Assembly (NCBI RefSeq): GCF_030269645.1
Contig: NZ_BSTR01000001.1
Coordinates: forward strand, 361,319-425,318
Origin: Actinokineospora sp. NBRC 105648
GTDB taxonomy: Bacteria > Actinomycetota > Actinomycetes > Mycobacteriales > Pseudonocardiaceae
Direction of reading: 5' to 3'
Length of the DNA: 64,000 bases
The notes below the pieces were generated by a model. That model was not told the DNA's origin and did not search any database. It was given only the letters and a program-made list of their open reading frames with translations. Shown here one piece after another: positions 1 to 7,385 of this stretch (the first letter of the stretch is position 1; each line of letters starts with the position of its first letter). Position numbers and translations under genes: made by a program.

Positions 1-1321
1 TGTCCTCGGTGTCCTTGTCCACCGCGGCCCGGGGGTCGGCCCGGCGGACCAGTTCGGCGAACTCGGCGTCCACTGTGGACAGCTCGGGGACACCGGTCGG
101 CATGGGGTCGGGCACCTGCCGCGGCAGGGCCCGGGCGTCGAGCCGGTGCAGCTCGGTGACCACTCCACTGTCCAAACACGACCTGATGTGCTCGTCGATC
201 ACCTTGAACAGCGTGCGCGGGGTGAACGCCACGGCACCCTCGAAGGCGTCCGGGCGCACCGGCCAGGTCGGGTACGCCGGGGTGAAGCCGCACTCGACGA
301 ACCGCGGCTCGAACCGGGTGGCCACCAGCGCCCTGGCCACCTCGGCCGAGGGCACCGCCCGCAGCTGCGCGGCGGAGCGGAACCGGTCGGCGGCCGAGCC
401 GATCGCGGTGGTGCGGATGCCCTCCCACACCGGCGGCTGGCAGGCCACCACGGTGACCGTGCGGTGGGTCGACTCGCGCAGGTCCATCAGCCCGGAACCG
501 ATCTGCTCCAGCAGCTGCTCGCGCGGCAGGCCGACGCCCATCGCGTGCTGCCGGTCGGTCGAGCGGCCGGACTGCGACACCAGCGTGTCGATCTGGTCGA
601 CGGCCAGCACGCTCGGCCCGGTCAGCGCCAGGATCCGGGAGATCTCCCGGACGACCTGCTGGGCGGGCTTGGCGTCGGGGTGGATGCCCCACTCGGACCG
701 CTCACCCGCGACCGCCTCGCTCGCCGAGGTCAGGTAGGACTCGCCGATCTCCTGCACGGTCGGGTCGTGCGCGGCGAGCAGGACCAGCGCCCGCGCGGTG
801 TGCCTGCACTCCTGCCCGTGCGTCGGATCCGCGTCGCGCAGCCCCACGACGACCCGGTCGAGGGTCGCCCTGGTGATCTCGGCGTCGCCGACGACCTGGG
901 CGCGGGCCGCCGCCGGCAGGGAGAGCCGGTCGGCGAGCCGGTGCAGCACCACGGTGAGCTGGCGCTGCTTGTCCGGGCCGAGGTTGTGCAGCCCGGTGCG
1001 GATCGCGTGGACGATGTTCTGCCAGAACGACTTCTCGTGCAACAGGCTCAGCAGGAAGAAGTACCCGCCCTGGCGGTGCACCTCGGCCCGCACGGCACCG
1101 AGCATGTGCGTCTTGCCCGCGCCCTGCTGCCCGGTGATCACGACCCCGAGCGGGCTCGGTCCGCGGCTGCGCTCGGCGTCGGCGAACGCGGCCATGACCG
1201 ACCGCAGGACCGGCGCGTTGAGCTCCGCGACGTGCGCGGCCGCGGGGGTCCACACGTCCTCGGGCGTCGGCGCCCAGTCGAACCGGAGCGCGGCGAGCGC
1301 GCGGAGCTCGGTGTCGTCCAC
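1..1321 (-). CDS. AAA-type P-loop ATPase, 3' end outside window
   Basis: The reverse frame is open from a GTG at 1321 to the window edge (at least 440 codons), so the C-terminus is missing. About residue 60 there is a clear Walker A motif, GQQGAGKTH, preceded by a hydrophobic strand (GVVIT). A Walker B-like stretch (VLAVDQID) follows near residue 240, typical of AAA/STAND ATPases. GTG 1321 was chosen because it lies 8 nt after the stop of the upstream gene and is preceded by GAGG. The two genes therefore form an operon with the winged-helix protein. Such ATPase plus small-protein pairs are frequent in actinobacterial accessory or defence loci, but I do not recognise the exact family and do not assign a function. 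Confidence 0.75.
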   Translation of the reverse strand, partial: MDDTELRALAALRFDWAPTPEDVWTPAAAHVAELNAPVLRSVMAAFADAERSRGPSPLGVVITGQQGAGKTHMLGAVRAEVHRQGGYFFLLSLLHEKSFWQNIVHAIRTGLHNLGPDKQRQLTVVLHRLADRLSLPAAARAQVVGDAEITRATLDRVVVGLRDADPTHGQECRHTARALVLLAAHDPTVQEIGESYLTSASEAVAGERSEWGIHPDAKPAQQVVREISRILALTGPSVLAVDQIDTLVSQSGRSTDRQHAMGVGLPREQLLEQIGSGLMDLRESTHRTVTVVACQPPVWEGIRTTAIGSAADRFRSAAQLRAVPSAEVARALVATRFEPRFVECGFTPAYPTWPVRPDAFEGAVAFTPRTLFKVIDEHIRSCLDSGVVTELHRLDARALPRQVPDPMPTGVPELSTVDAEFAELVRRADPRAAVDKDTED

Positions 1322-1329
1322 GGCCGACC

Positions 1330-2019
1330 TCAGCGTTCGATCGACAGCAGGTGCTTGTCCTCGCCGCCGAGGAACAGCGCCGCCGCCCGGTCCTCGCTGG
1401 TCAGCGTCTTCTGGTTGATCTCCGGGATCAGGAAGGTCTCGGGCCGGGCGGCCAGCCGGGTCAGCGCCGCGTCGACCTCGGCGCGCGGGAACCCGGCCAG
1501 CGCGCCGCGCAGCCGGGTGAGGCTGACGTAGGCGCCGGGCTCACCCGCGAGGTCGGTGTAGGCGGCCAGGACCCGGGCGTCCACCCCGGCGCGTTCGGCC
1601 GCGCCGGGGTCCTCGACCGGTTCGACGTGCTCGGTCCGCTCGGGCTGCTCAGTCTGGTCGGTGGGCAGCTGGAACACATCGGCCATCGCCAGGTCGAACC
1701 TGTCCATTGTGGACTTGAGCGCCTGGTTCACCGCGTAGAGCAGGCGGTATGCCTTGTGCGCGCCGGGTGGGACGTCCTCGGCGAGGGCCGCGCGGGCGCC
1801 CTTCCAGCCGGTCTCGGTCAGCTCGTGGACGATCGCGTTGCGCCGCCCCGGGTCCTTGCGCGCGGTGATCATGCCCGCCCCGACCAGCCGCTCGCGGACC
1901 GGTTTGTCGATGGGGAAGCCGAACCGCTCCCTGATCTCGGGGTTGGCGGCTTCGTCCACGATCAACATCAGCGCCAGCAGGGCCGACTTGTCCGCGATCC
2001 CGAGCGAGGCGTTCGCCAT
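1330..2019 (-). CDS. winged-helix-like protein, partner of the AAA ATPase
   Basis: A 229-residue protein starting with MANASLGIADKSALL. The first 90 residues look like a winged helix: helical segments, then HELTETGWKGARAAL, which resembles the wing and last helix of MarR/PadR-like modules. The middle (about 115-135) is acidic and Pro/Glu-rich, probably a linker. The C-terminal part has a second small helical domain ending LLSIER. The next gene begins 8 nt after its stop, so the two are translationally linked. It may be a regulator or an adaptor of the ATPase. No enzymatic motif is visible and I do not recognise the family by name. Confidence 0.65.
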   Translation of the reverse strand: MANASLGIADKSALLALMLIVDEAANPEIRERFGFPIDKPVRERLVGAGMITARKDPGRRNAIVHELTETGWKGARAALAEDVPPGAHKAYRLLYAVNQALKSTMDRFDLAMADVFQLPTDQTEQPERTEHVEPVEDPGAAERAGVDARVLAAYTDLAGEPGAYVSLTRLRGALAGFPRAEVDAALTRLAARPETFLIPEINQKTLTSEDRAAALFLGGEDKHLLSIER

Positions 2020-2538
2020 CTGTTGGTTCTCTCCCGTGCGGTCGGCCGGTGTGGATCGCGCCCCACCCTAGCCGTCCTTTTCCGCCGGGGGACGGAAATC
2101 CCCCTTGTGGAGCAACCGTTACTGGCCAAAAACATGCCATGTGGTCTCGGGTTGGTCACGCCGCACCGATATCGCACGATCTTGTTCGCCGACGGCGGAT
2201 CGTGGTAACGCTCACCAGAGCGGCCGCAGCGGCGGGACGGAGTCGCCCGCCGTGCCGCGGCTGAGCCTCGCCAACTCCCGGCGCAGCCCGGTCAGCCGCG
2301 GGGCGCCGGTTGCGGCCGCCGACTCCTCATCCAACTCCGCCCCGGCGACCGCGAGGTGCGTGCGCGCGCTCGGGCGATCGACGGCGATGCGCACGCCCTG
2401 GCCGCGATGCCCGCGGGCGGCGCCGCACAGCTGCCGGGTGGCGACGAGAAGATCCCGCTGCCCTAGGCGAGCTGACCACTCGCGGGTTCCGGTCACCCGG
2501 GCGGATTCACCGGTGCCGCAACAGTTTTGGTCGCCCGG
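2020..2538. other. gene-poor stretch upstream of the ATPase operon
   Basis: About 520 bases separate the winged-helix gene from the GlxA-type regulator. The part next to 2019 is less GC-rich and presumably holds the promoter of the leftward ATPase operon. A short CCGTCC...GGACGG inverted repeat is visible around 2070-2093. The only coding candidate is the small reverse frame at 2212-2496. Nothing else was seen. Confidence 0.4.
2212..2496 (-). CDS. small hypothetical protein
   Basis: A 94-codon reverse frame beginning GTG ACC GGA ACC. Its third codon positions are strongly G/C, as in genuine genes of this genome, and it is not a shadow of another gene. The sequence is Arg/Ala-rich and has no recognisable domain, signal or membrane segment. 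It could be a small intact gene or the 3' remnant of a larger one. Confidence rests on codon bias only. Confidence 0.4.
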   Translation of the reverse strand: MTGTREWSARLGQRDLLVATRQLCGAARGHRGQGVRIAVDRPSARTHLAVAGAELDEESAAATGAPRLTGLRRELARLSRGTAGDSVPPLRPLW

Positions 2539-3540
2539 TCACCGCGCGGCCTGCCGTCCGGCCGATCGCACGCCGAGGTCCACGGGTTCATGGCGGCGGC
2601 GGTACTCCGACGGTGTCAAACCCGTGTGCCGCCGCAGGTGCGCCCGCAGGTTCGCCGCCGTGCCCAGCCCGCAGGCCGCCGCCACCCGGTCCAGGCGCAG
2701 GTCGCCGCGTTCGATCAGCCTGCGGGCCAGGGTGATCCGCTCGGTCGTCAGCCAGGCCAGGGGAGTGGTGCCCAGTTCGGCGCGGAAGCGGCGGTACAGG
2801 GTGGCCTGGCTGGCGGCGGCGCGATCGGCGAGGGCGCCCACGGTGAGCGGGCGGTCGAGCCGTTCGCGGGCCCAGTCCAGCACGGGCGCCAGTGAGGTGT
2901 CGGCGGTCGCGGGCACCGGCCGGTCGACGAACTGGCGCCTGCCGCCGTCGCGCGGGCCCGCGAAGATCAGCCGCCTGCTGACCGCGTTCGCCACCTCGGC
3001 GCCGTGGTCGGACTGGATCAGGTGCAGGCCCAGGTCGAGCGCGGCCGCGCTGCCCGCCGAGGTGAGGATGCCGCCGTCGTCGACGAACAGGACGTCGGAG
3101 GCGAACCGGACCCGGGGGTGCCTGCGGGTGAACGCGGCGGCCCAGCGCCAGTGGGTGGTCGCGGTCCGACCGTCGAGGACACCGGCCTCGGCCAGGGCGA
3201 AGGCGCCGGTGCAGAAGCTCACCAACCGGGCACCGCGCTCGGCGGCCCGGGCGATCGCCGCGCGCACCGGCGCGGCCGCGGGCGCCCGGGGGTCGGGCCG
3301 GTTGGGCACGATCAGGGTGTCCGCGGCGTCGGCGGCGGACAGGTCGGCGATGTCGGAGACGGTGAACAGGCCCTGGTGCATCCGCACGCTCGGGGTCGCC
3401 GCGCACAGGGTGAACTCGTACCAGGGCCTGCGCAGCTCCGGGCGGCGCAGGCCGAACAGCTCGCTGGCCACCCCCAGCTCGAACGGGTTGGCGCCGTCCT
3501 CGACCAGCAGCGCGACCCGGTGCGCGAAATCTTGCGACAT
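2539..3540 (-). CDS. GlxA-type AraC-family transcriptional regulator
   Basis: A 333-residue protein with the two-domain architecture of GlxA/FtrA regulators. The N-terminal DJ-1/PfpI-like domain (about 1-190) carries the nucleophile-elbow region LVSFCTGAFALAEAG. The C-terminal AraC-type double helix-turn-helix (about 215-310) contains RPLTVGALADRAAAS and ends GLTPSEYRRR, a typical AraC signature. It is divergent from the RraA-like gene with 51 nt between the starts, so it may control it. The PfpI-like domain is usually a sensing, not a proteolytic, module in this family. It lies outside the biosynthetic core and is probably unrelated to it. Confidence 0.85.
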   Translation of the reverse strand: MSQDFAHRVALLVEDGANPFELGVASELFGLRRPELRRPWYEFTLCAATPSVRMHQGLFTVSDIADLSAADAADTLIVPNRPDPRAPAAAPVRAAIARAAERGARLVSFCTGAFALAEAGVLDGRTATTHWRWAAAFTRRHPRVRFASDVLFVDDGGILTSAGSAAALDLGLHLIQSDHGAEVANAVSRRLIFAGPRDGGRRQFVDRPVPATADTSLAPVLDWARERLDRPLTVGALADRAAASQATLYRRFRAELGTTPLAWLTTERITLARRLIERGDLRLDRVAAACGLGTAANLRAHLRRHTGLTPSEYRRRHEPVDLGVRSAGRQAAR

Positions 3541-3591
3541 GTGCGATTCCTAGCACTCGCCGCCGCCCGGTGTCCCGGACAGGATGACCCC

Positions 3592-4281
3592 ATGACGCCT
3601 GACCGCTTCGCCGCGCTCACCAACGCCCACCTCACCGACGCGTGTGTCCGCACCGGGGTCCCCGTCCGCTGCGTGTCCCTGCGGGCGGTCGCCGCGGGCA
3701 GTCGGGTGATCGGCCGGGTCGCGCCCGCCCGGCACGCCGGGAGCGTGGACGTGTTCCTGGAGGCGATCGGCGAGGCGCGGCCGGGGGACGTGCTGGTCGT
3801 CGACAACGGCGGCAGGCTCGACCACGCGTGCGTCGGCGACCTGGTCGTCCTGGAGGCGCAGGCGGCGGGCCTGGCCGGGGTGGTGGTGTGGGGGCTGCAC
3901 CGCGACACCGTGGACGTCGTGGCGACCGGCCTGCCGGTGTTCAGCCTCGGCGCCATCCCGACCGGTCCGCTCGCCGTCGAACCCCGCCCCGCCGACGCCC
4001 TGACCACCGCGACGGTCGGCCCGTGGGAGGTGGGCCGCGACGACGTGGTCGCCGCCGACGAGGACGGCGTCCTGTTCCTGCCCGCCGACCGCGTCGAGGA
4101 CCTGTTCACCCTCGCCGAGTCGATCCGCGACACCGAGCGCGCCCAAGCCGCCCGCATCACCGGCGGTGTCACGCTGCGTGAACAGGTCCGCTTCGACACC
4201 TACCTCGCCCGGCGCCGCGCGGAACCCGACCTGACCTTCCGCGCCCACCTGCGGACCGTCGGCGGCGCCGTCGAAGAGTGA
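3592..4281 (+). CDS. RraA-like protein (HMG/oxaloacetate aldolase fold)
   Basis: A 229-residue member of the RraA/demethylmenaquinone-methyltransferase-like family. The core motif GDVLVVDNGG is followed by HACVGDLVVLEAQAAG and GVVVWGLHRDT, matching the substrate- and metal-binding loop of RraA proteins with the conserved Arg-Asp pair. Family members are either class II 4-hydroxy-4-methyl-2-oxoglutarate/oxaloacetate aldolases or, in E. coli, an RNase E inhibitor; sequence alone does not decide. ATG 3592 is used because the earlier ATG at 3584 runs into a stop after two codons. The GlxA-type regulator is divergent. Confidence 0.8.
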   Translation: MTPDRFAALTNAHLTDACVRTGVPVRCVSLRAVAAGSRVIGRVAPARHAGSVDVFLEAIGEARPGDVLVVDNGGRLDHACVGDLVVLEAQAAGLAGVVVWGLHRDTVDVVATGLPVFSLGAIPTGPLAVEPRPADALTTATVGPWEVGRDDVVAADEDGVLFLPADRVEDLFTLAESIRDTERAQAARITGGVTLREQVRFDTYLARRRAEPDLTFRAHLRTVGGAVEE

Positions 4282-4351
4282 GCCGCCGAGGCATGAACCG
4301 GCGCGGGCTGGGCACCTCTGTTCGACACCCCCGAACACCGAGGAGCCCCCG

Positions 4352-4849
4352 ATGCCCGAGTCCCACGACGACCAAGTCCGCCACCTGGCCAAGATGGCGG
4401 GCGACATCCGGGTGGGCATGCTGACCACTTGCGACGAACTGGGCCACCTGGTCAGCCGCCCGATGGCCCAGCAGGAGGTCGAGTTCGACGGCGACCTGTG
4501 GTTCTTCGCCGAGCGCGACTCGCGCAAGGTCGCCCACATCCAGGCCGTGCCCGAGGTGAACGTCACGCTGACCTCGTCGGACACCTGGATCTCGATCTAC
4601 GGCGCCGCCCACGTGGTGGAGGACCGCGCCAAGGCCCACGACCTGTGGAACGCCTGGGTCGAGGCCTGGCTCCCGCAGGGACCAGACGACCCGTCCGTGG
4701 TGCTCATCAAGGTCTCCGCACTCACCGCGGAGTACTGGGACACCCCCGGCGGCAAGATCGCCTCGGCGATCAGCTTCGCCAAGGCCAAACTAACCGGCGA
4801 CCGCTACGACGGCGGCGACCACGACACCGTCGACCTGACCCCGGCGTAG
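4352..4849 (+). CDS. pyridoxamine-5'-phosphate-oxidase-fold protein (general stress protein 26-like)
   Basis: A 165-residue FMN-binding split-barrel protein. The start MPESHDDQVRHLAKMAGDIR, the LTT strand near residue 24, SRPMAQQEVEFDGDLWFFAE and the C-terminal EYWDTPGGKIASA are hallmarks of the general stress protein 26/PPOX family. Members bind FMN or F420 and probably reduce small molecules under stress; the substrate here is unknown. It is monocistronic, 70 nt after the RraA-like gene on the same strand, and ends with a short acidic tail. Confidence 0.85.
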   Translation: MPESHDDQVRHLAKMAGDIRVGMLTTCDELGHLVSRPMAQQEVEFDGDLWFFAERDSRKVAHIQAVPEVNVTLTSSDTWISIYGAAHVVEDRAKAHDLWNAWVEAWLPQGPDDPSVVLIKVSALTAEYWDTPGGKIASAISFAKAKLTGDRYDGGDHDTVDLTPA

Positions 4850-4911
4850 GGCGCGGCCGCCTGAGGACCCCGACCGCGTAGGGCGTTGACCCGGGCAACT
4901 GAACCTGTGCG

Positions 4912-5484
4912 TCAGACGATGTCCAGCCGAGGCGCGGCCGAGGCCTGCTGGGCCGCGTGGGCGACCGCCTGCGCGTCCTGCAGGTTCGCCACCCGCACGG
5001 CGAACGCGGGCACGGTTCGCTTGGTGACTCTCGTTGTGTAGACAGCGAAGTAGCGCGACGCCTGGTCGTAGGTGACGGTGTGCGCGCGGTTCCAGTCGAC
5101 CTCGAGGAACTGCCGCCGGAGGAGACCCACGAAGAGGAAGACGAGCCGCCGGTCAGTGCAGGCGAGCACACCGACACCGTCGCCCTGTGCGCCGGTGAGG
5201 GCCAGTACCCGCTCTTCGGGGTGCAGGTAGCTGCCCAGGAGGTTCACCTCCTTCATGGACCCGAGCAGCCCGCCGCGCACGAGGTCCAGGGCAGCCGCCA
5301 CGTCGGGGCGCAAAGCAGGCGTGACCACCTCGTCGGCTGCCGCGATCGGGGTCGCGGGCTGCTCAACGGGCCGGTCGACGGTGTGGAAAGTCCACTGTCG
5401 ACTGTCCCAATAGCGCAGCAGCGCGTCATCGAGCGGATCCGGAAGCCAGGCGGCGGGCCGGATCGGCGGTGCGGGCTGGGTCAC
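4912..5484 (-). CDS. DUF2510 plus PH-like domain protein
   Basis: A 190-residue protein. The N-terminus (PAAWLPDPLDDALLRYWDSRQW) is a DUF2510 module, the short WYxDP...RYWDG-type motif common in actinobacterial membrane-associated proteins. After a linker, residues about 70-185 resemble a bacterial pleckstrin-homology-like domain of the YokE type (HPEERVLALTGA, VLACTDRRLVFLFVG). There is no membrane segment. The GTG start lies 3 nt downstream of the stop of the DUF4041/T5orf172 gene and its ribosome site (GGGGAG) is inside that gene, so the two are co-translated. Confidence 0.75.
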   Translation of the reverse strand: MTQPAPPIRPAAWLPDPLDDALLRYWDSRQWTFHTVDRPVEQPATPIAAADEVVTPALRPDVAAALDLVRGGLLGSMKEVNLLGSYLHPEERVLALTGAQGDGVGVLACTDRRLVFLFVGLLRRQFLEVDWNRAHTVTYDQASRYFAVYTTRVTKRTVPAFAVRVANLQDAQAVAHAAQQASAAPRLDIV

Positions 5485-5487
5485 GAC

Positions 5488-6819
5488 TCACTCCCCGTCA
5501 TCGGAGAGGTCGCCGTCGGCACCGGTGTCGGTGCCCGCCGGGGCGCTGGTGGGCCCGCGCCTGGCGGGGTCGGAGGCCCGCCACTCGACGGCCTCGGCGG
5601 TGTCGGTGTACTCGAGCACGTGGTCACCCAGACCGGTCAACAGCTCCCGCACCTCCGCGGGCGTGGCGTAGAAGAACTCACGCCGGGCGTTGACCATGTT
5701 GACCCGCTTGTGCGAGAGCCGTTGGTGCAGTGAGGTTTCCAGCGCCACGGCGTCCTCGGAGAAGAACAGGGCGTGCGTGTCGAACCGGAACGGCACCGAC
5801 GCGTCGCCCAGTTCGCGCACCCGGTCCATCGGGTCCAGCCGCCGGGTCATCCCGATCTTGACCATGTCCGGCCCGAACGCGCCGATGTTGGAGATCACGT
5901 AGACGTACCCCAACCGCACGTTGGCGGCGCGCTCGTCCACACCGGTGATCGCGTCGTCCACCGACGCCAGCTGCTCACGCGCGCGAACCAGCGCCTCGGT
6001 GTCGCCGTTGGCCGTCAGCTTCGCCACCACGGTGGCGATGTGCGCGCGCTCCTTCGCGAGCCGGGCGCGCTCCCGCTCGATCTCCTTCATCACCTTGGCC
6101 TCCTCGCGGAGCCGGTCCCGCTCGGCGCGCGCCTGTTCGCGCTCGTACTCGACCTTGGTCAGGTAGTCGCTGGTCAGGTCGATCTCGCGCAACCGCAACC
6201 GGTGGTAGTCCGCGGCGATGGCGATGCGCATGAGCACACCGAGCTTGCCGATCGTCTCCCGGGTGGTGTCCAGCCGCTTCTTCACCGCGTCCCGGGTGTG
6301 CGGCTTGACCGAACGCACGGCGTTGTCGGCCTCGGCGTTGTACGCGCGCAGCATCAGCTTGGCCATGTCGCGGCCGAGCTTCTGCCCCTCCTTGACCGAT
6401 CCGTTGACCGCCCAGTCCACCTGGCAGGTCACCGCCTCGCCCTTGGCCATCGCCTTGATCGCGGTCCGCAGCTCGGCCAGCGCGTCCTTGTACGCGACCG
6501 CGTCGTCCATCGGGTGGGCGTAGTCGTAGACACCGACTTCCTGCAGCAGCGCCAGTTCCCGCGTCTCGACGAGCCGACCGCGCCACCGCTCGACCTCGTC
6601 CCGGGTCTGCTGGAGTCCACTGTGGACCTCGGTGTGCTCGCGCTTCGCGTCCGCCACGGCCGAGCGCAGCGCCCGGAGCTCACCCTCCAGCGCGGCTGTC
6701 TCCGCTCCGCGCAACTGCCCCATCCAGCCGCGCAGCTCGGCGATCGTGGCCTGGGCGGCCCCGAGTTGTTGCTCTAGCGCGGCCACTCCCGCGCTTTCCC
6801 GGTTGCCGAACAGCGCCAC
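5488..6819 (-). CDS. DUF4041 / T5orf172 (GIY-YIG-like) protein
   Basis: A 443-residue protein. Residues about 10-80 form a coiled coil. The middle (about 85-320) matches DUF4041, with LLQEVGVYDYAHPMDDAVAYK and a second long coiled coil rich in Glu/Arg. The C-terminal domain (about 310-405) begins GYVYVISNIGAFGPDMVKIG and continues MTRRLDPMDRVRELGDASVP, the T5orf172/MUG113 variant of the GIY-YIG nuclease fold known from phage and mobile-element proteins. GTG 6819 is preferred over the longer TTG 6837 because GGAGGGG precedes it by about 5 nt. It probably forms an operon with the DUF2510/PH protein. Function is unknown; a role in DNA processing or phage interaction is inference. Confidence 0.8.
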   Translation of the reverse strand: MALFGNRESAGVAALEQQLGAAQATIAELRGWMGQLRGAETAALEGELRALRSAVADAKREHTEVHSGLQQTRDEVERWRGRLVETRELALLQEVGVYDYAHPMDDAVAYKDALAELRTAIKAMAKGEAVTCQVDWAVNGSVKEGQKLGRDMAKLMLRAYNAEADNAVRSVKPHTRDAVKKRLDTTRETIGKLGVLMRIAIAADYHRLRLREIDLTSDYLTKVEYEREQARAERDRLREEAKVMKEIERERARLAKERAHIATVVAKLTANGDTEALVRAREQLASVDDAITGVDERAANVRLGYVYVISNIGAFGPDMVKIGMTRRLDPMDRVRELGDASVPFRFDTHALFFSEDAVALETSLHQRLSHKRVNMVNARREFFYATPAEVRELLTGLGDHVLEYTDTAEAVEWRASDPARRGPTSAPAGTDTGADGDLSDDGE

Positions 6820-6915
6820 TTCCGCCCCTCCTGCCAACTTCTCCCGACGCCCGTGAGTCGCGCAACCCGCACTGTCCGTTACGGACCATCGGCGGTCGCG
6901 CTGTCGCGGTGGGGC

Positions 6916-7245
6916 TCAGGTGGCCAGTGAGGCGGGCGGGCTGTCCCGGACGGCGGTCAGCACCACGTCGAGGAGGCCGGGGAAGCGGGCGTCCAGGTCT
7001 TCCTGGCGCAGGGAGACCAGCAGTTCCCGGCCGACCGGGCGCTGCCGGATCAGGCCGCCCTCGCGCAGGACCCGCCAGTGGTGGGTCAGGGTGGACTTCG
7101 AGACCTCGGTGAGCACGCCGCCGCAGCGCTGTTCGCCGCCGGTGGCCAGGATGCCGATCATCTCCAGGCGCATCGGGCTGGCCAGGGCGGCGAACACGTC
7201 CTGGATGCGGATCTCGGCCCGCGACGGGTGCCGTGGTGCGTCCAT
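6916..7245 (-). CDS. ArsR-family transcriptional repressor
   Basis: A 109-residue ArsR/SmtB-type winged-helix protein: FAALASPMRLEMIGILA, then EVSKSTLTHHWRVLREGGL as the recognition helix, then a wing with RQRPVGRELLVSLR. No metal-binding Cys pair typical of ArsR or CadC is visible, so it probably senses an organic ligand. It is divergent from the MFS exporter gene (start 7386), and the shared region contains a sigma-70-like promoter overlapped by an inverted repeat. This is the usual layout of a local repressor of an efflux pump. ATG 7245 fits the typical family length. Confidence 0.88.
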   Translation of the reverse strand: MDAPRHPSRAEIRIQDVFAALASPMRLEMIGILATGGEQRCGGVLTEVSKSTLTHHWRVLREGGLIRQRPVGRELLVSLRQEDLDARFPGLLDVVLTAVRDSPPASLAT

Positions 7246-7311
7246 GGGAACCACAGTAGCCGAGGGTTTCGCTGGTCCGGCCGGTCCGGCGCCACGTCCG
7301 GGGGAGTGCCC

Positions 7312-7349
7312 TTGACACAACTGTTCGATTGTACGAGTATTCGTGAACA
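7312..7349 (+). promoter_or_regulatory. promoter and probable ArsR-type operator upstream of the exporter gene
   Basis: TTGACA at 7312-7317 and GAGTAT at 7335-7340 are separated by 17 nt, a good match to a vegetative actinobacterial promoter reading toward the exporter gene. An imperfect palindrome of the form TGTTC-N5-TAC-N2-GTA-N5-GAACA spans 7322-7349 and covers the -10 region. Its position suggests that the divergent repressor blocks its own and the exporter's transcription. Confidence 0.6.
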
Positions 7350-7385
7350 GTCGTTTCAACTTCCAGCTAAGGGGCTCGAGCCTTC

